Of a DNA stretch of 64,000 nt, positions 46,732-54,166 are shown piece after piece. A model generated the notes under the pieces. That model made no database searches and had not been told where the DNA came from. It saw only the letters and a list, made by a program, of their open reading frames with translations. This DNA comes from Luteolibacter luteus (GTDB lineage: Bacteria; Verrucomicrobiota; Verrucomicrobiia; Verrucomicrobiales; Akkermansiaceae): NCBI RefSeq assembly GCF_012913485.1, contig NZ_CP051774.1, forward strand, positions 1,240,001-1,304,000, written 5' to 3'. The position numbers and the translations under genes were made by a program. How positions within the stretch are numbered: the stretch's first letter is position 1; each line of letters starts with the position of its first letter.

Positions 46732-47145
46732 ATGACCAACAAACAAATCATCGATCGGCTGAGAGAAGCCGGCCACGAAGTCACCGGAAGCCCGAACCGG
46801 GCTACGCTCGAAGCGCTCGCCGCTGAAAAGGGTGTGAATCTTGAGGATCATTCTAACAGCGGGAATGAGAAGCCCCCGGTGGAAGAGAAGCCCCCGGTGG
46901 AAGAGAAGCCCCCGGTGGAAGAGAAGCCCCCGGTGGAAGAGAAGCCCCCGGTGGAAGAGAAGCCCCCGGTGGAAGAGAAGCCCCCGGTGGAAGAAAGTGT
47001 CCGCCCTCCACAGGAAACCGATGGCGACCTTGAACGGAACCGCCTGGTGACGCCGTCAATGGCCGTCGCTGCCATGTGTGGTGATGGGTCGGCACCAGTG
47101 TTCCCGGATGCCGGCGGCCAACCTGAAGAGCAGACCCCTGAGTGA
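46732..47145 (+). CDS. Phage structural protein with SAP-like N-terminus and (EKPPVE)7 repeat
   Basis: About 137 residues from the ATG at 46732. Residues 1-35 (MTNKQIIDRLREAGHEVTG, PNRATLEALAAEKGV) resemble the short SAP/HeH-like helical motif seen in small proteins beside phage capsid genes. Residues 46-87 are seven perfect EKPPVE repeats encoded by an 18-bp tandem array. The C-terminus is hydrophilic (DAGGQPEEQTPE). Its stop is 1 bp before the next start. It could be a capsid-surface or connector-associated protein; the exact role is unknown. Confidence 0.65.
   Translation: MTNKQIIDRLREAGHEVTGSPNRATLEALAAEKGVNLEDHSNSGNEKPPVEEKPPVEEKPPVEEKPPVEEKPPVEEKPPVEEKPPVEESVRPPQETDGDLERNRLVTPSMAVAAMCGDGSAPVFPDAGGQPEEQTPE
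46867..46992 (+). repeat. Seven perfect 18-bp tandem repeats, in-frame
   Basis: The unit GAGAAGCCCCCGGTGGAA is repeated seven times without a mismatch and encodes EKPPVE each time. The lack of third-position drift points to recent slippage expansion or gene conversion. Copy number is likely variable between strains. It keeps the reading frame. Confidence 0.97.
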
Positions 47146-47146
47146 G

Positions 47147-47680
47147 ATGGCCAAGCCTGTTATTCCCCTGACCGCGGCCAAGTCGCACTTACGGGTTGAG
47201 CACGACTTCGATGACGAGTTGATCGAGCTCCTCCTTGATGCGGCGATTGACCGCACCTTGCAGGAGATCGGCCTTGCCGGTGTCCTCGAGAGGGAGCACG
47301 AGACGGCGACGCCACTGGCTGAATTCGCGCTTATGTATCCGGTCGAGTCGATCATCCGCGTTGAGAAGAAGGACGCGGCAGGGGCATGGCAGCCGATTCC
47401 GGAAAGCGAGTATACCCTCTCCGGCACCCGAGACGAGTTGCAGCGGATCGAGCTTTCCCACCTCGCCGGGCACGTTTCCGGGAGCTGCTACAAGGTCACC
47501 TGGAATGCGGGCTTCGGAGAGAAGCTTCCCGCCTGGTTCAAGGTGGCCTGCTTCTTCCTCCTTGGGCACTACTACGAGAACCGGAGCTCGGTCCTGATCG
47601 GGCAAGGCGTCTCGGCGGTAGAGGTTCCGATGGGCTTCCTTCACCTCTGCAAGCCCCATCGCCGCTGGTTCTTCGCCTGA
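47147..47680 (+). CDS. Head-tail connector (gp6-like)
   Basis: About 177 residues from the ATG at 47147. The family start VIPLTAAKSHLRVEHDFDDELIELLLDAAI is that of phage gp6-like connector proteins, followed by YPVESIIRVE and a C-terminal helical region with AWFKVACFFLLGHYYENR. It forms the adaptor ring beneath the portal. Its stop overlaps the next start as TGATG. Confidence 0.85.
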   Translation: MAKPVIPLTAAKSHLRVEHDFDDELIELLLDAAIDRTLQEIGLAGVLEREHETATPLAEFALMYPVESIIRVEKKDAAGAWQPIPESEYTLSGTRDELQRIELSHLAGHVSGSCYKVTWNAGFGEKLPAWFKVACFFLLGHYYENRSSVLIGQGVSAVEVPMGFLHLCKPHRRWFFA

Positions 47681-48144
47681 TGGCCACCCAGATCAAAGTC
47701 GAGGGATTCAAGGAGCTTCGGGCGCGGGCCGCGAAGCTCGATGCCCGCTTGCAAAAGAAGGTCTACGGCGCCGCCGTGCGGGCGGGCGGCAAGATCCTCG
47801 TCGATGCGGCGAAAGAGAAAGTGCCGGTGCGCACCGGATCGTTACGAAAGTCCCTTGTTCATCGTGCCAGCTCCAAGCCTTCGAAGGGTCTCTTCGGCGT
47901 GAAGGTCACAATCCGAGGGGCATTGAAGGCGAGCGGCCGGGTGGCCCATCGAGGGGGAAACAAGGGGAAGCCTTATTATCCAGATGCGGTGGAGCGATAT
48001 TATCGGTTCCAAGAACTCGGGACGAAGTTTCATCCGGCAAAGCCCTTCTTGAAGCCGGCCTTGCAGGGTCGTTCGGATGCCGTTCTGAAAGCCGTGAGAG
48101 AGGCGTTGGAGGAAGGGATCGAGCGGCAGGCAAAAGGGCTGTGA
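47680..48144 (+). CDS. HK97 gp10-like minor tail/connector protein
   Basis: 154 residues starting in a TGATG overlap with the connector gene. The typical gp10 sequence is KVEGFKELRARAAKLDARL, AGGKILVDAAKEKVPVRTGSLRKSL and YYRFQELGTKFHPAKPFLKPAL. It joins the head and tail in siphophages. It is followed 39 bp later by the tail terminator gene. Confidence 0.88.
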   Translation: MATQIKVEGFKELRARAAKLDARLQKKVYGAAVRAGGKILVDAAKEKVPVRTGSLRKSLVHRASSKPSKGLFGVKVTIRGALKASGRVAHRGGNKGKPYYPDAVERYYRFQELGTKFHPAKPFLKPALQGRSDAVLKAVREALEEGIERQAKGL

Positions 48145-48183
48145 GATAGGAAATTCGAGAATTGATTGAGCACATAGATTGAA

Positions 48184-48591
48184 ATGGATTCGATTGAATT
48201 ATTGAAATGGTTTGTTGCCACGGTGAATGCCGAGGGCACGCTGCACGAACTGAAGGGCAAGATCTTTCCGGATGTAGCGCAGGAAGGGACCGACAATCCC
48301 TGCCTTGTCTATCAGCTTGTGAGCTCCGTTGGAGAGCCGACGGTCGACGAAGGCCCGGCGAGGGATGGAACCTTGGCCTATCAAATCCGGATCTACGGGC
48401 CGTCCCGTAAGTCGGCCAACGGCCTGCGCGAAGCCTTCCGCCAGAAGTTCGAGGGCATGGAGCCGGTGGCGATCGGCGGAGGGCAAATCATCGAGGGAAG
48501 CGCCTGGGGTGAGTTGGCCGATACCTTCGACCCAGGCACGAAGGACTATGGGGCGCTCGGTGTGATCGAGTTCCATCTGAGGAAACGCTAG
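48184..48591 (+). CDS. Tail terminator-like protein (DUF3168 type)
   Basis: 135 residues. The pattern is that of DUF3168/tail-completion proteins: a helical N-terminus (IELLKWFVATV), IFPDVAQEGTDNPCLVYQLVS, DGTLAYQIRIYG, LREAFRQKFEG and a final strand GALGVIEFHLRKR. The position between gp10 and the tail tube supports it. It is the last gene before a 465-bp segment with no clear coding function. Confidence 0.78.
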   Translation: MDSIELLKWFVATVNAEGTLHELKGKIFPDVAQEGTDNPCLVYQLVSSVGEPTVDEGPARDGTLAYQIRIYGPSRKSANGLREAFRQKFEGMEPVAIGGGQIIEGSAWGELADTFDPGTKDYGALGVIEFHLRKR

Positions 48592-49056
48592 GGATTCCCC
48601 CACCGTCATGAGTTGGCGAAGGAACCCCCACTCGCCGGGGGAGGTAAATCAAGAGGTCTTCAGTCAATTCTAATCCAGCAGAACTCCCGGGGCTCACTCG
48701 GCCCCGAACTCAAGCAGTGAAGCTGAAATGTCCACGATTGGGGAAGGGTGGTGCTGGTCACCACGCTGCCGTCTATGGATGGCTTGAAATGTACGATGAA
48801 ACTGTGAGATGGATAAACAAGCGTCCACTCCGGCAAAAGGGAGGAGGGAACTCCTTCTCCGATACTGCATAGTTGAGGGCCTTCCCGCAAGATGGGTTGG
48901 TCAGACATGTAGCGAAACCTGTTTCGGCTTCGTTCTGTCAATAGACCTGCGATCGAAGCCCATGTCCACAGTTCATTTCGAAATTCACATTCGCACCTTG
49001 TGAATGAATCGAACGGGGCGCGCCGATCGTAGGCGCTTCCATCGGCCTTTGACACG
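48592..49056. other. Unexplained 465-bp interruption between tail terminator and tail tube genes
   Basis: No convincing gene. A minus-strand open frame spans about 48660-49271 but runs into the tail tube gene, and its sequence resembles no family. A 64-codon plus-strand frame at 48809-49003 also looks unsupported. Composition is lower in GC than the flanking structural genes. These two genes are normally adjacent in siphophages. The segment may be a remnant of another cargo insertion. Confidence 0.5.
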
Positions 49057-49929
49057 GTGCGAGGCGTGAAAGGCAATTGCACCAAGCTTGAGCGATACAA
49101 CGGAGTCACCTGGGATCGCGTCGCGTCCCGCGTTTCGATGAGCGGCCCCAGCCTCTCCCGCGAAACCGTCGAGGAAGACCTCACCATCGATTGCGCGCCG
49201 GGAGGCGGCAACGACTTCAAGAAGAAGAGCCCGGGCACCAAGGAGATCGGGGACATCTCGGTCGAGATCAAATGGAACCCCGTCTATCCTGCAGGCGTGC
49301 ACCAGGTTCTCCGCGCCACCGGTGCGGGCGTCATCACCGTGGGTGGCAATGCCTTGGTGACGATCACCGCCGCGGGCATGACCGGTTCCCCGCTCGGCCT
49401 GAACGTTCCGGTCACTCCTGGAGCTCCGGCCGCGTGGATCGAGCAGATCCGCAGCTATCTCCGCAACCATGCCGGTGCCGCGAATGTCCGCGCGATCTGG
49501 GATGTCCAGGGTGACGGCGTCTTTCTCGAGCTCAAGAAGAAGGATCCGGCCGCGAATGACCTCACGGCGAACATCGCCATTGCGACCGGGACCGCCACCG
49601 GCATCACCGCCGCGCCGGCTTCGGTCATCATCATTGCCGGCGTGGCCGGCAATGAGAACGACGAGAATCATCACCTCTTCATCGACGACTTCGAGAGCGA
49701 GACGGCCACCTTCTGGCGGATCGTCCATCCGAACGATCTTGGCACCGGCGTCATGGTCCATGCCACCGTCAAGGAGATCGGAGAACCCGAGTATACCCCC
49801 AACGAGACGGTGAAGCGCACGATCGGGATCGAGCCGACCGGCGAGTATTACAAGGAGGGCAACCAGATTGCCGCCGAGGTCCTGCCCGCGGGAATCGCCG
49901 CCCCGGAAGACTACTACGGACACCATTGA
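49057..49929 (+). CDS. Major tail tube protein with inserted surface domain
   Basis: 290 residues from GTG 49057; an in-frame stop at 49030 limits the upstream extension. Residues about 1-85 (VKGNCTKLERYNGVTW, SGPSLSRETVEEDLT, DISVEIKWNPVYPAGVHQVLR) and about 200-275 (HHLFIDDFESETATFWRI, ATVKEIGEP, TIGIEPTGEY) together make a siphophage tail tube fold. Between them, residues about 88-198 are an extra domain with NALVTITAAGMTGSPLGLNV and AANDLTANIAIATGTATGI. This repeated-type beta domain is known from other phage virion proteins. It would decorate the outside of the tail. Confidence 0.82.
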   Translation: MRGVKGNCTKLERYNGVTWDRVASRVSMSGPSLSRETVEEDLTIDCAPGGGNDFKKKSPGTKEIGDISVEIKWNPVYPAGVHQVLRATGAGVITVGGNALVTITAAGMTGSPLGLNVPVTPGAPAAWIEQIRSYLRNHAGAANVRAIWDVQGDGVFLELKKKDPAANDLTANIAIATGTATGITAAPASVIIIAGVAGNENDENHHLFIDDFESETATFWRIVHPNDLGTGVMVHATVKEIGEPEYTPNETVKRTIGIEPTGEYYKEGNQIAAEVLPAGIAAPEDYYGHH

Positions 49930-50023
49930 TTCGCGCGCGGGTTTTAGGGTTTTTTCCCGCGCATGACAGGACGGTCGCTCCGTAGTGGGGCGGCCGTTTC
50001 TGTTAGTAAGCGTGGAGAAATGC

Positions 50024-50053
50024 ATGCGGGCCGGAGGCTCCGCGGTCCCGGGG
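50024..50053 (+). repeat. Dispersed 30-bp intergenic repeat, copy A
   Basis: ATGCGGGCCGGAGGCTCCGC followed by GGTCCCGGGG. It is nearly identical to copies at 59921-59950 and 60529-60558, with one or two substitutions. It lies in the spacer between the tail tube and chaperone genes. Confidence 0.85.
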
Positions 50054-50121
50054 ATGAACGGGGCGAATTGATGGTTCACGGAGAGGCTTGGCGGGCCTGT
50101 CCGCTTTACCGTTCGGGGGTC

Positions 50122-50373
50122 ATGCAAAAACTGAAACTCACGCCAAAGCAGATCCGGGAACTTCAGGAGAAGCACCAGATCAAGAACCTGCTCAACCCGG
50201 GTGACGACGCGCCGAAGATGGCGACCGTTGATTTCCTCACGGACATCACCTTTGAAGGTTCGAGGAAGTGGGATAGCCCACCGAGCAAGGAGCAGGTCGA
50301 AGAGTTCGACGTCGGTGAGATGCTGACGGCAACCAAGGACTTCTTCGGCGGAGACTCCTCGGGAAACGCCTGA
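50122..50373 (+). CDS. Tail assembly chaperone G-like protein
   Basis: 83 residues from the ATG at 50122 (MQKLKLTPKQIRELQEKHQI...). It is small, acidic and located between the tail tube and the tail-tip genes, as lambda gpG and its analogues are. The frame ends two codons after a GGGAAAC heptamer at 50361-50367, where -1 slippage continues into the T frame. A longer frame from 49963 covers copy A of the intergenic repeat and is not believed. Confidence 0.8.
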   Translation: MQKLKLTPKQIRELQEKHQIKNLLNPGDDAPKMATVDFLTDITFEGSRKWDSPPSKEQVEEFDVGEMLTATKDFFGGDSSGNA

Positions 50374-50693
50374 CGGAGCTCTGGGCGCGTCTCCACGTCG
50401 CCACCGGGCTCCGCAGGGAGGAATTCGAGGATCTTGACCTCGGAGATAGCGAGCTGCTCTTGCGCGAGGTAGAAGCGCGGGAGCGGCGTTCTTACGTCCC
50501 GTGGTGCGACCTCTACGCCCTGCTTTGCAATCTGCTGGCCGGCGGCAAGCGGACGTGGAAGCGGGAAGATTTCCTGCCGGATGAGGGGGAAACAAAAGCG
50601 CCGCCTGCGGAGATGCAAGCGGCGCTGCAGAAGTACGAAGCAGAGGTGGCGCGGAAGCGGGAGGAATACCGGAATCGGAAGAGTGCCAAGTGA
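50122..50693 (+). CDS. Tail assembly chaperone GT-like fusion by programmed -1 frameshift
   Basis: The G frame reads TCG-GGA-AAC and the -1 frame continues CGC-CTG-ACG from 50367 to a stop at 50693, adding about 108 residues for a total near 190. The slippery heptamer G-GGA-AAC is a canonical X-XXY-YYZ site in phase with the zero frame. It lies immediately before the G stop, the same arrangement as lambda G/GT. The T region (TELWARLHVATGLRREEFED, LEVEARERRSYVPWCDLY) is charged and helical. The T frame has no good independent start. GT recruits tail tube monomers to the tape measure. Confidence 0.8.
50361..50367 (+). promoter_or_regulatory. Programmed -1 frameshift slippery site GGGAAAC
   Basis: The heptamer is in the correct phase (G GGA AAC) for tandem -1 slippage of the P- and A-site tRNAs. 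The zero frame ends at 50373 and the -1 frame stays open for 109 more codons. GC-rich sequence downstream could form a stimulatory structure. Confidence 0.85.
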
Positions 50694-50742
50694 TCGGTGA
50701 CCAGTGATCCGTGGGAGAGCCAATCTGCGGGCTTCCGCAATC

Positions 50743-52551
50743 TTACCAGGCAGCAAGTGTGACCCGCACCCAGGTGTTCGCCGCCGTACACACGTAGAAG
50801 TGGGTCGCATCCCATGCGATGTCTCCGGCGATGCCGGTTGAGGTTGCCGTGGCAGGAACCGCCGGGGAAGCGATCCGCAAGCCTCCCGTTGAAACCAACT
50901 GCGTTGAGGTCACCGAGACACGGTCCGTGCCTCCGATGCGGAAGCGAACTTGCGTCGCCGGTGAGTTGACGATCGTGCCGGCCCCATCGTCCAAGAGGGC
51001 ATAGTTCGATGCGGAGGGTGCCGCGGCATTGGACCCGAAGTAGAGAAGCGTATTCCCGAAGGACTGGGACAGCATCACCCGGCTACTGCCGCTGCCAAGG
51101 TTCACCGATCCGGTTCCGGACGGGAGCAGGTGAGCCGACTGATTGGTTCCGCCCGCCTGCAAGGTGAGCGCCCCGGTGCCAGTGATGGATCCCGTAGAGC
51201 TGCCGGTTCCACCCAGGGTGACCGGCCTCGCGGCGGTTTGCCGGAAGATCGCGGCGGCGGTGGTGGCCATCGTCGCATAGCGGGCATCGGTCGGATGGAC
51301 CTTGTCCCCGTAAAGCGCGAGATTATCGGCATCCGCATCGAGGCCCCCGAAATCGATATAGAAGTTGCAGCCCCAGGCATTCCAGTTTGCCGAGAAGCTG
51401 CTGTTGATGGTCGCACGGTCGGCCGCGAAGCTGCCCTGCGTCACGCCACCCGAGAAGAAGTTGTTGCGAGGCAGGACCGAGCCGAGCCCGATGATGGCGT
51501 TGGGCTCCGCCGCCCGCCAAGAGTTGATCAAGGCTTGCGTGTTGCTGCTCACACTCGCTGCGGTCCCGGTCGCGCTGGCGGCATCATTGGTGCCCCCCAT
51601 GATGAACACATAGGTCGGCTTCCCCGGCACCGGCACGATCTGCGACGCGGGGGTGGAGGCCATCGTGGCCATCGTCTTTCCGCCGATGGGAAAGAATGCC
51701 ACGCTGGCCCCGAGGTCCTTGGCCAGCCGGGCGGTGAGTGTCTTATCGTGTGTCGTGGCTCCAGTGCCGAGCTGGATGGAATCTCCCCCGATGTAAAGCG
51801 CCGGCGAATTGTCCGGGGTGACGCCATGAGTCGCGATGATCTCGTTAATTTCGCCCTCGGGCATCGACCGGTTGAAGACATAGAGCGCCTTGATCGGTGG
51901 GATTGCCCCTCCACTTCCCGCAGCGTTCGAGAAGAGACGGTTCAGCGTACCAGTGCCGGCCGTGAAGGCTGGTCCGGTATGAGCCGTCCCATTGACGACG
52001 GTCTTCACTTCCGTGCTACTTCCGCTGACAGCCCAAGCGCTATAGCCCGCCGTCCGGGTGAGAGGTGGTGGAGCGTAGGCGGTGGGGTTCGAGTAGGTTG
52101 TGTTGAAAGCCCCGAATTGCACCACCGGGCCGCTCGGGATCTCGAAGAAATAGCCGTTGTTCGACCACTGCTCCACCGTGCGGTTGGTGGCCAAGATCGC
52201 GATGACGGTGAACGATCGATAGTTCACACTTAGCCCCCCGGTGATGTCGTAGGATCCGCCGAGCTTCAGCTCCGCTCCGCGGCTGGTATAGGTCGCCCGC
52301 TTGGCATTGTCGCTTTGGGTGAGATCCTTGCCATTCCCCGTCAGATCGGTCCAGAGGGTGATGAGGTTGGATGAGCGGTTGGTCGATTCGCTGTCCCACG
52401 CCGCGGCGCAACCCTGCCGCTTGTAGTTGACGGGAACCCGGGTGGCGACATCGGTCATGTTCGCCATCCGCGAGGAAGGCGCAACCGGAGGAGGATCGGC
52501 ATGCAGCAAGGAGCCGAGGCCGAACAACAGTGTCAGTAGCAGTGTTCTCAT
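50743..52551 (-). CDS. Tail fibre/receptor-binding protein with SGNH hydrolase domain and leader peptide
   Basis: 602 residues. It starts with a signal-peptide-like sequence (MRTLLLTLLFGLGSLLHA). Residues about 45-235 form a concanavalin-like beta domain. An SGNH esterase domain follows: GGDSIQLG carries the Ser, MGGTNDAA carries the Asn, and DKVHPTDARY carries Asp and His. The C-terminal 170 residues are glycine/serine/threonine-rich (GGTGSSTGSITGTGALTL) and end with GDIAWDATHFYVCTAANTWVRVTL, a motif common at phage tail fibre ends. It likely deacetylates or cleaves a surface glycan. The secretion leader is odd for a virion protein. Confidence 0.8.
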   Translation of the reverse strand: MRTLLLTLLFGLGSLLHADPPPVAPSSRMANMTDVATRVPVNYKRQGCAAAWDSESTNRSSNLITLWTDLTGNGKDLTQSDNAKRATYTSRGAELKLGGSYDITGGLSVNYRSFTVIAILATNRTVEQWSNNGYFFEIPSGPVVQFGAFNTTYSNPTAYAPPPLTRTAGYSAWAVSGSSTEVKTVVNGTAHTGPAFTAGTGTLNRLFSNAAGSGGAIPPIKALYVFNRSMPEGEINEIIATHGVTPDNSPALYIGGDSIQLGTGATTHDKTLTARLAKDLGASVAFFPIGGKTMATMASTPASQIVPVPGKPTYVFIMGGTNDAASATGTAASVSSNTQALINSWRAAEPNAIIGLGSVLPRNNFFSGGVTQGSFAADRATINSSFSANWNAWGCNFYIDFGGLDADADNLALYGDKVHPTDARYATMATTAAAIFRQTAARPVTLGGTGSSTGSITGTGALTLQAGGTNQSAHLLPSGTGSVNLGSGSSRVMLSQSFGNTLLYFGSNAAAPSASNYALLDDGAGTIVNSPATQVRFRIGGTDRVSVTSTQLVSTGGLRIASPAVPATATSTGIAGDIAWDATHFYVCTAANTWVRVTLAAW

Positions 52552-52557
52552 AAAGGA

Positions 52558-53289
52558 TCAGGTGGGGAGGTCGTAAACGAAGAGCTTTTCGTTGCCGGGT
52601 GCGCCATCGATGCCGATGCCCTGGTATCGACCTTGGTCAAAGTTCCAGCCGACGACATGCATGATGCCATCGGGATCGGCGGCGAGTCCGCCGCGCTGGG
52701 TATTGGCTTCGAGATCGACCACAAGCCCCTCAAGGCCGAGGTTCGCGAGCACCTGCTGGCGTTGCGGGCCGTTCAATGCCTGAGGGATGGTCATGACGAC
52801 CGGCACGGAATCCAGGTAGGTCCATGCGACCGGCGGAGGGTCGATGCCCTCGCTGCCGCTCTGGGGATCGATCACCTGAAGCTCGCTCGAGAGGTAGACG
52901 TTTTCCTGCCCGTCAGTGGCCACGTGGCGAACAATCAGCCGATAGGTTCCCGGAAGGATTGCGGCCTCGTTCACCGTGAAGGAAGCCTCAAGCAGTTGCT
53001 TGCTGCCCCCGCCCCAATTGCCGGAGGTGAAGGTGTCGTCGCAGTCGCCTGCAACGAAGGTTTTCCGCATCAAAGAATCGTCGAGCGCGAGAGCCGTGAG
53101 CTTCTTCACCTCGACGATGATCTCGCCTACATCCGCGGCGAGCAGGAAGGCCCCGCCATCGGCCAGGGCCAGCTGGAACTTTACCGAGGATCCTCGCCAG
53201 TAGAATGGCCGCTGTTCGGTGGTGGCATCGCGGACGGTGCGTGAGGCATCGCGGCTCTCGCAAAGCAGGCGGACGACGGCGGATGGCAT
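52558..53289 (-). CDS. Tail-tip-associated hypothetical protein
   Basis: 243 residues. The N-terminal 150 residues are beta-rich (PFYWRGSSVKFQLAL, GTYRLIVRHVATDG). Then comes a helix-containing region with MTIPQALNGPQRQQVLANLGLEGLV, which resembles the fibre-attachment sequences of phage minor tail proteins, and a C-terminus (GIMHVVGWNFDQGRYQGIGI). It lies 6 bp upstream of the fibre gene, so both are probably cotranscribed. The leader carries the conserved box shared with two other tail genes. Confidence 0.65.
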   Translation of the reverse strand: MPSAVVRLLCESRDASRTVRDATTEQRPFYWRGSSVKFQLALADGGAFLLAADVGEIIVEVKKLTALALDDSLMRKTFVAGDCDDTFTSGNWGGGSKQLLEASFTVNEAAILPGTYRLIVRHVATDGQENVYLSSELQVIDPQSGSEGIDPPPVAWTYLDSVPVVMTIPQALNGPQRQQVLANLGLEGLVVDLEANTQRGGLAADPDGIMHVVGWNFDQGRYQGIGIDGAPGNEKLFVYDLPT

Positions 53290-53314
53290 GGGGCCATCTT
53301 GGAGAGCTGAGGCA

Positions 53315-53346
53315 AGAGCGGAGAGATGGCGGGATGAGGATTGAGG
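53315..53346 (-). promoter_or_regulatory. Conserved tail-gene leader box, copy 1
   Basis: On the minus strand the core CATCTCTCCGCTCT lies 25 bases before the ATG at 53289. The same core is found 25 and 26 bases before the gpJ-like and tape measure starts. Adjacent CCCGCC and AATCC elements are also shared. Role unknown: a late promoter, an operator or a translational element. Confidence 0.65.
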
Positions 53347-53424
53347 ACGTTCGCGGGCGACTAGGAAAAATTAGTAGGCACTCGCTGGTTGCAAAAATGC
53401 GGCATTGAGTAATTTAGATCGCTT

Positions 53425-53769
53425 ATGCCAGCACTGAAGTACGCCTCGATGGGTGAGCTGCAGGAAGCTATTTCAAAGCGCCGACTCATCCGATTCCTTC
53501 ACAAGGCCGCGGACAAGACGGCGGTTTCCCTCGTCGCCGAGCCGCACTGCATCGACCATGCTCCCCGGACAGGAGCATTGGTTCTCCTTGCGTGGATGAG
53601 GAGCGAGGACGGAGGCGAAGACCCCGGGTGGAAGACCATCCGCTTTTGTGAGATCCGGGATCTTATGATCCTCCCAGAACCGTTTGTCCGGCGACCCTTC
53701 CCGGAGTTTGCGGCACGGTGTTTCGATCCCTCTTTAGCCCTGCGAAAGAGGCCTTCGAGACCGGCTTAA
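53425..53769 (+). CDS. Small WYL-like protein, paralogue 1
   Basis: 114 residues. It shares with the next gene the layout of a helix (MGELQEAISKRRLIRF), VAEPHCIDHAPRTGALVLLAWMR, a PGWKTIRF strand and a proline-rich C-terminus. The strand order and the EPH...TG...W.R pattern resemble the WYL ligand-binding fold without a DNA-binding domain. It is on the plus strand inside the minus-strand tail module, so it is probably cargo with its own promoter. Confidence 0.55.
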   Translation: MPALKYASMGELQEAISKRRLIRFLHKAADKTAVSLVAEPHCIDHAPRTGALVLLAWMRSEDGGEDPGWKTIRFCEIRDLMILPEPFVRRPFPEFAARCFDPSLALRKRPSRPA

Positions 53770-53823
53770 TTTTGTAGGAGATCGTCTCTTGACGTCGCGG
53801 AAAAATGGATATTTTCCGGAATT

Positions 53824-54114
53824 ATGGCACTGCACAAAAATGCATTGATGGCCGACCTTCGGGGGGCGATCCGCCATTACCGCGTGATCCGCTTTACCTA
53901 CGAGGGCCGGAAGTATGAAGCCGAACCCCATGAACTGGGGCGGAACCCGGTCACAGGCACCTACGAAGTCCGAACGTGGGTGAGAAAGGGACCCGACGAT
54001 GATCTCCCGGGATGGAAGACATTCCACTACTGGAAGATGCGGGCGCTCGACGTGATGCCGGACCGCTTCCTGCCCCGCGTCGCCAAGCCCCAAACCTTGG
54101 AATTTGCAGGGTAA
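53824..54114 (+). CDS. Small WYL-like protein, paralogue 2
   Basis: 96 residues starting MALHKNALMADLRGAIRHYRVIRFTYEG. YEAEPHELGRNPVTGTYEVRTWVR and LPGWKTFHYWKMRALDVMPDRF match paralogue 1 throughout, so the pair arose by duplication. EPHELG, with a following aromatic strand, is reminiscent of the WYL core. No HTH is present. Only 54 bp separate it from paralogue 1. It may be a small ligand-binding regulator; function unproven. Confidence 0.6.
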   Translation: MALHKNALMADLRGAIRHYRVIRFTYEGRKYEAEPHELGRNPVTGTYEVRTWVRKGPDDDLPGWKTFHYWKMRALDVMPDRFLPRVAKPQTLEFAG

Positions 54115-54166
54115 GTACTGGAGAATGGAATGGGGAGCGGTGCGGGGGCGCGCCGCTCCTCTTTTC

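Noticed and set aside
46867-46992. Possible CRISPR-like array
   Set aside because: The units are directly adjacent with no spacers and encode an in-frame peptide repeat.
48660-49271. 203-codon minus-strand open frame
   Set aside because: It overlaps the conserved N-terminus of the tail tube gene and has no family-like sequence, so it is probably a chance frame over a decayed region.
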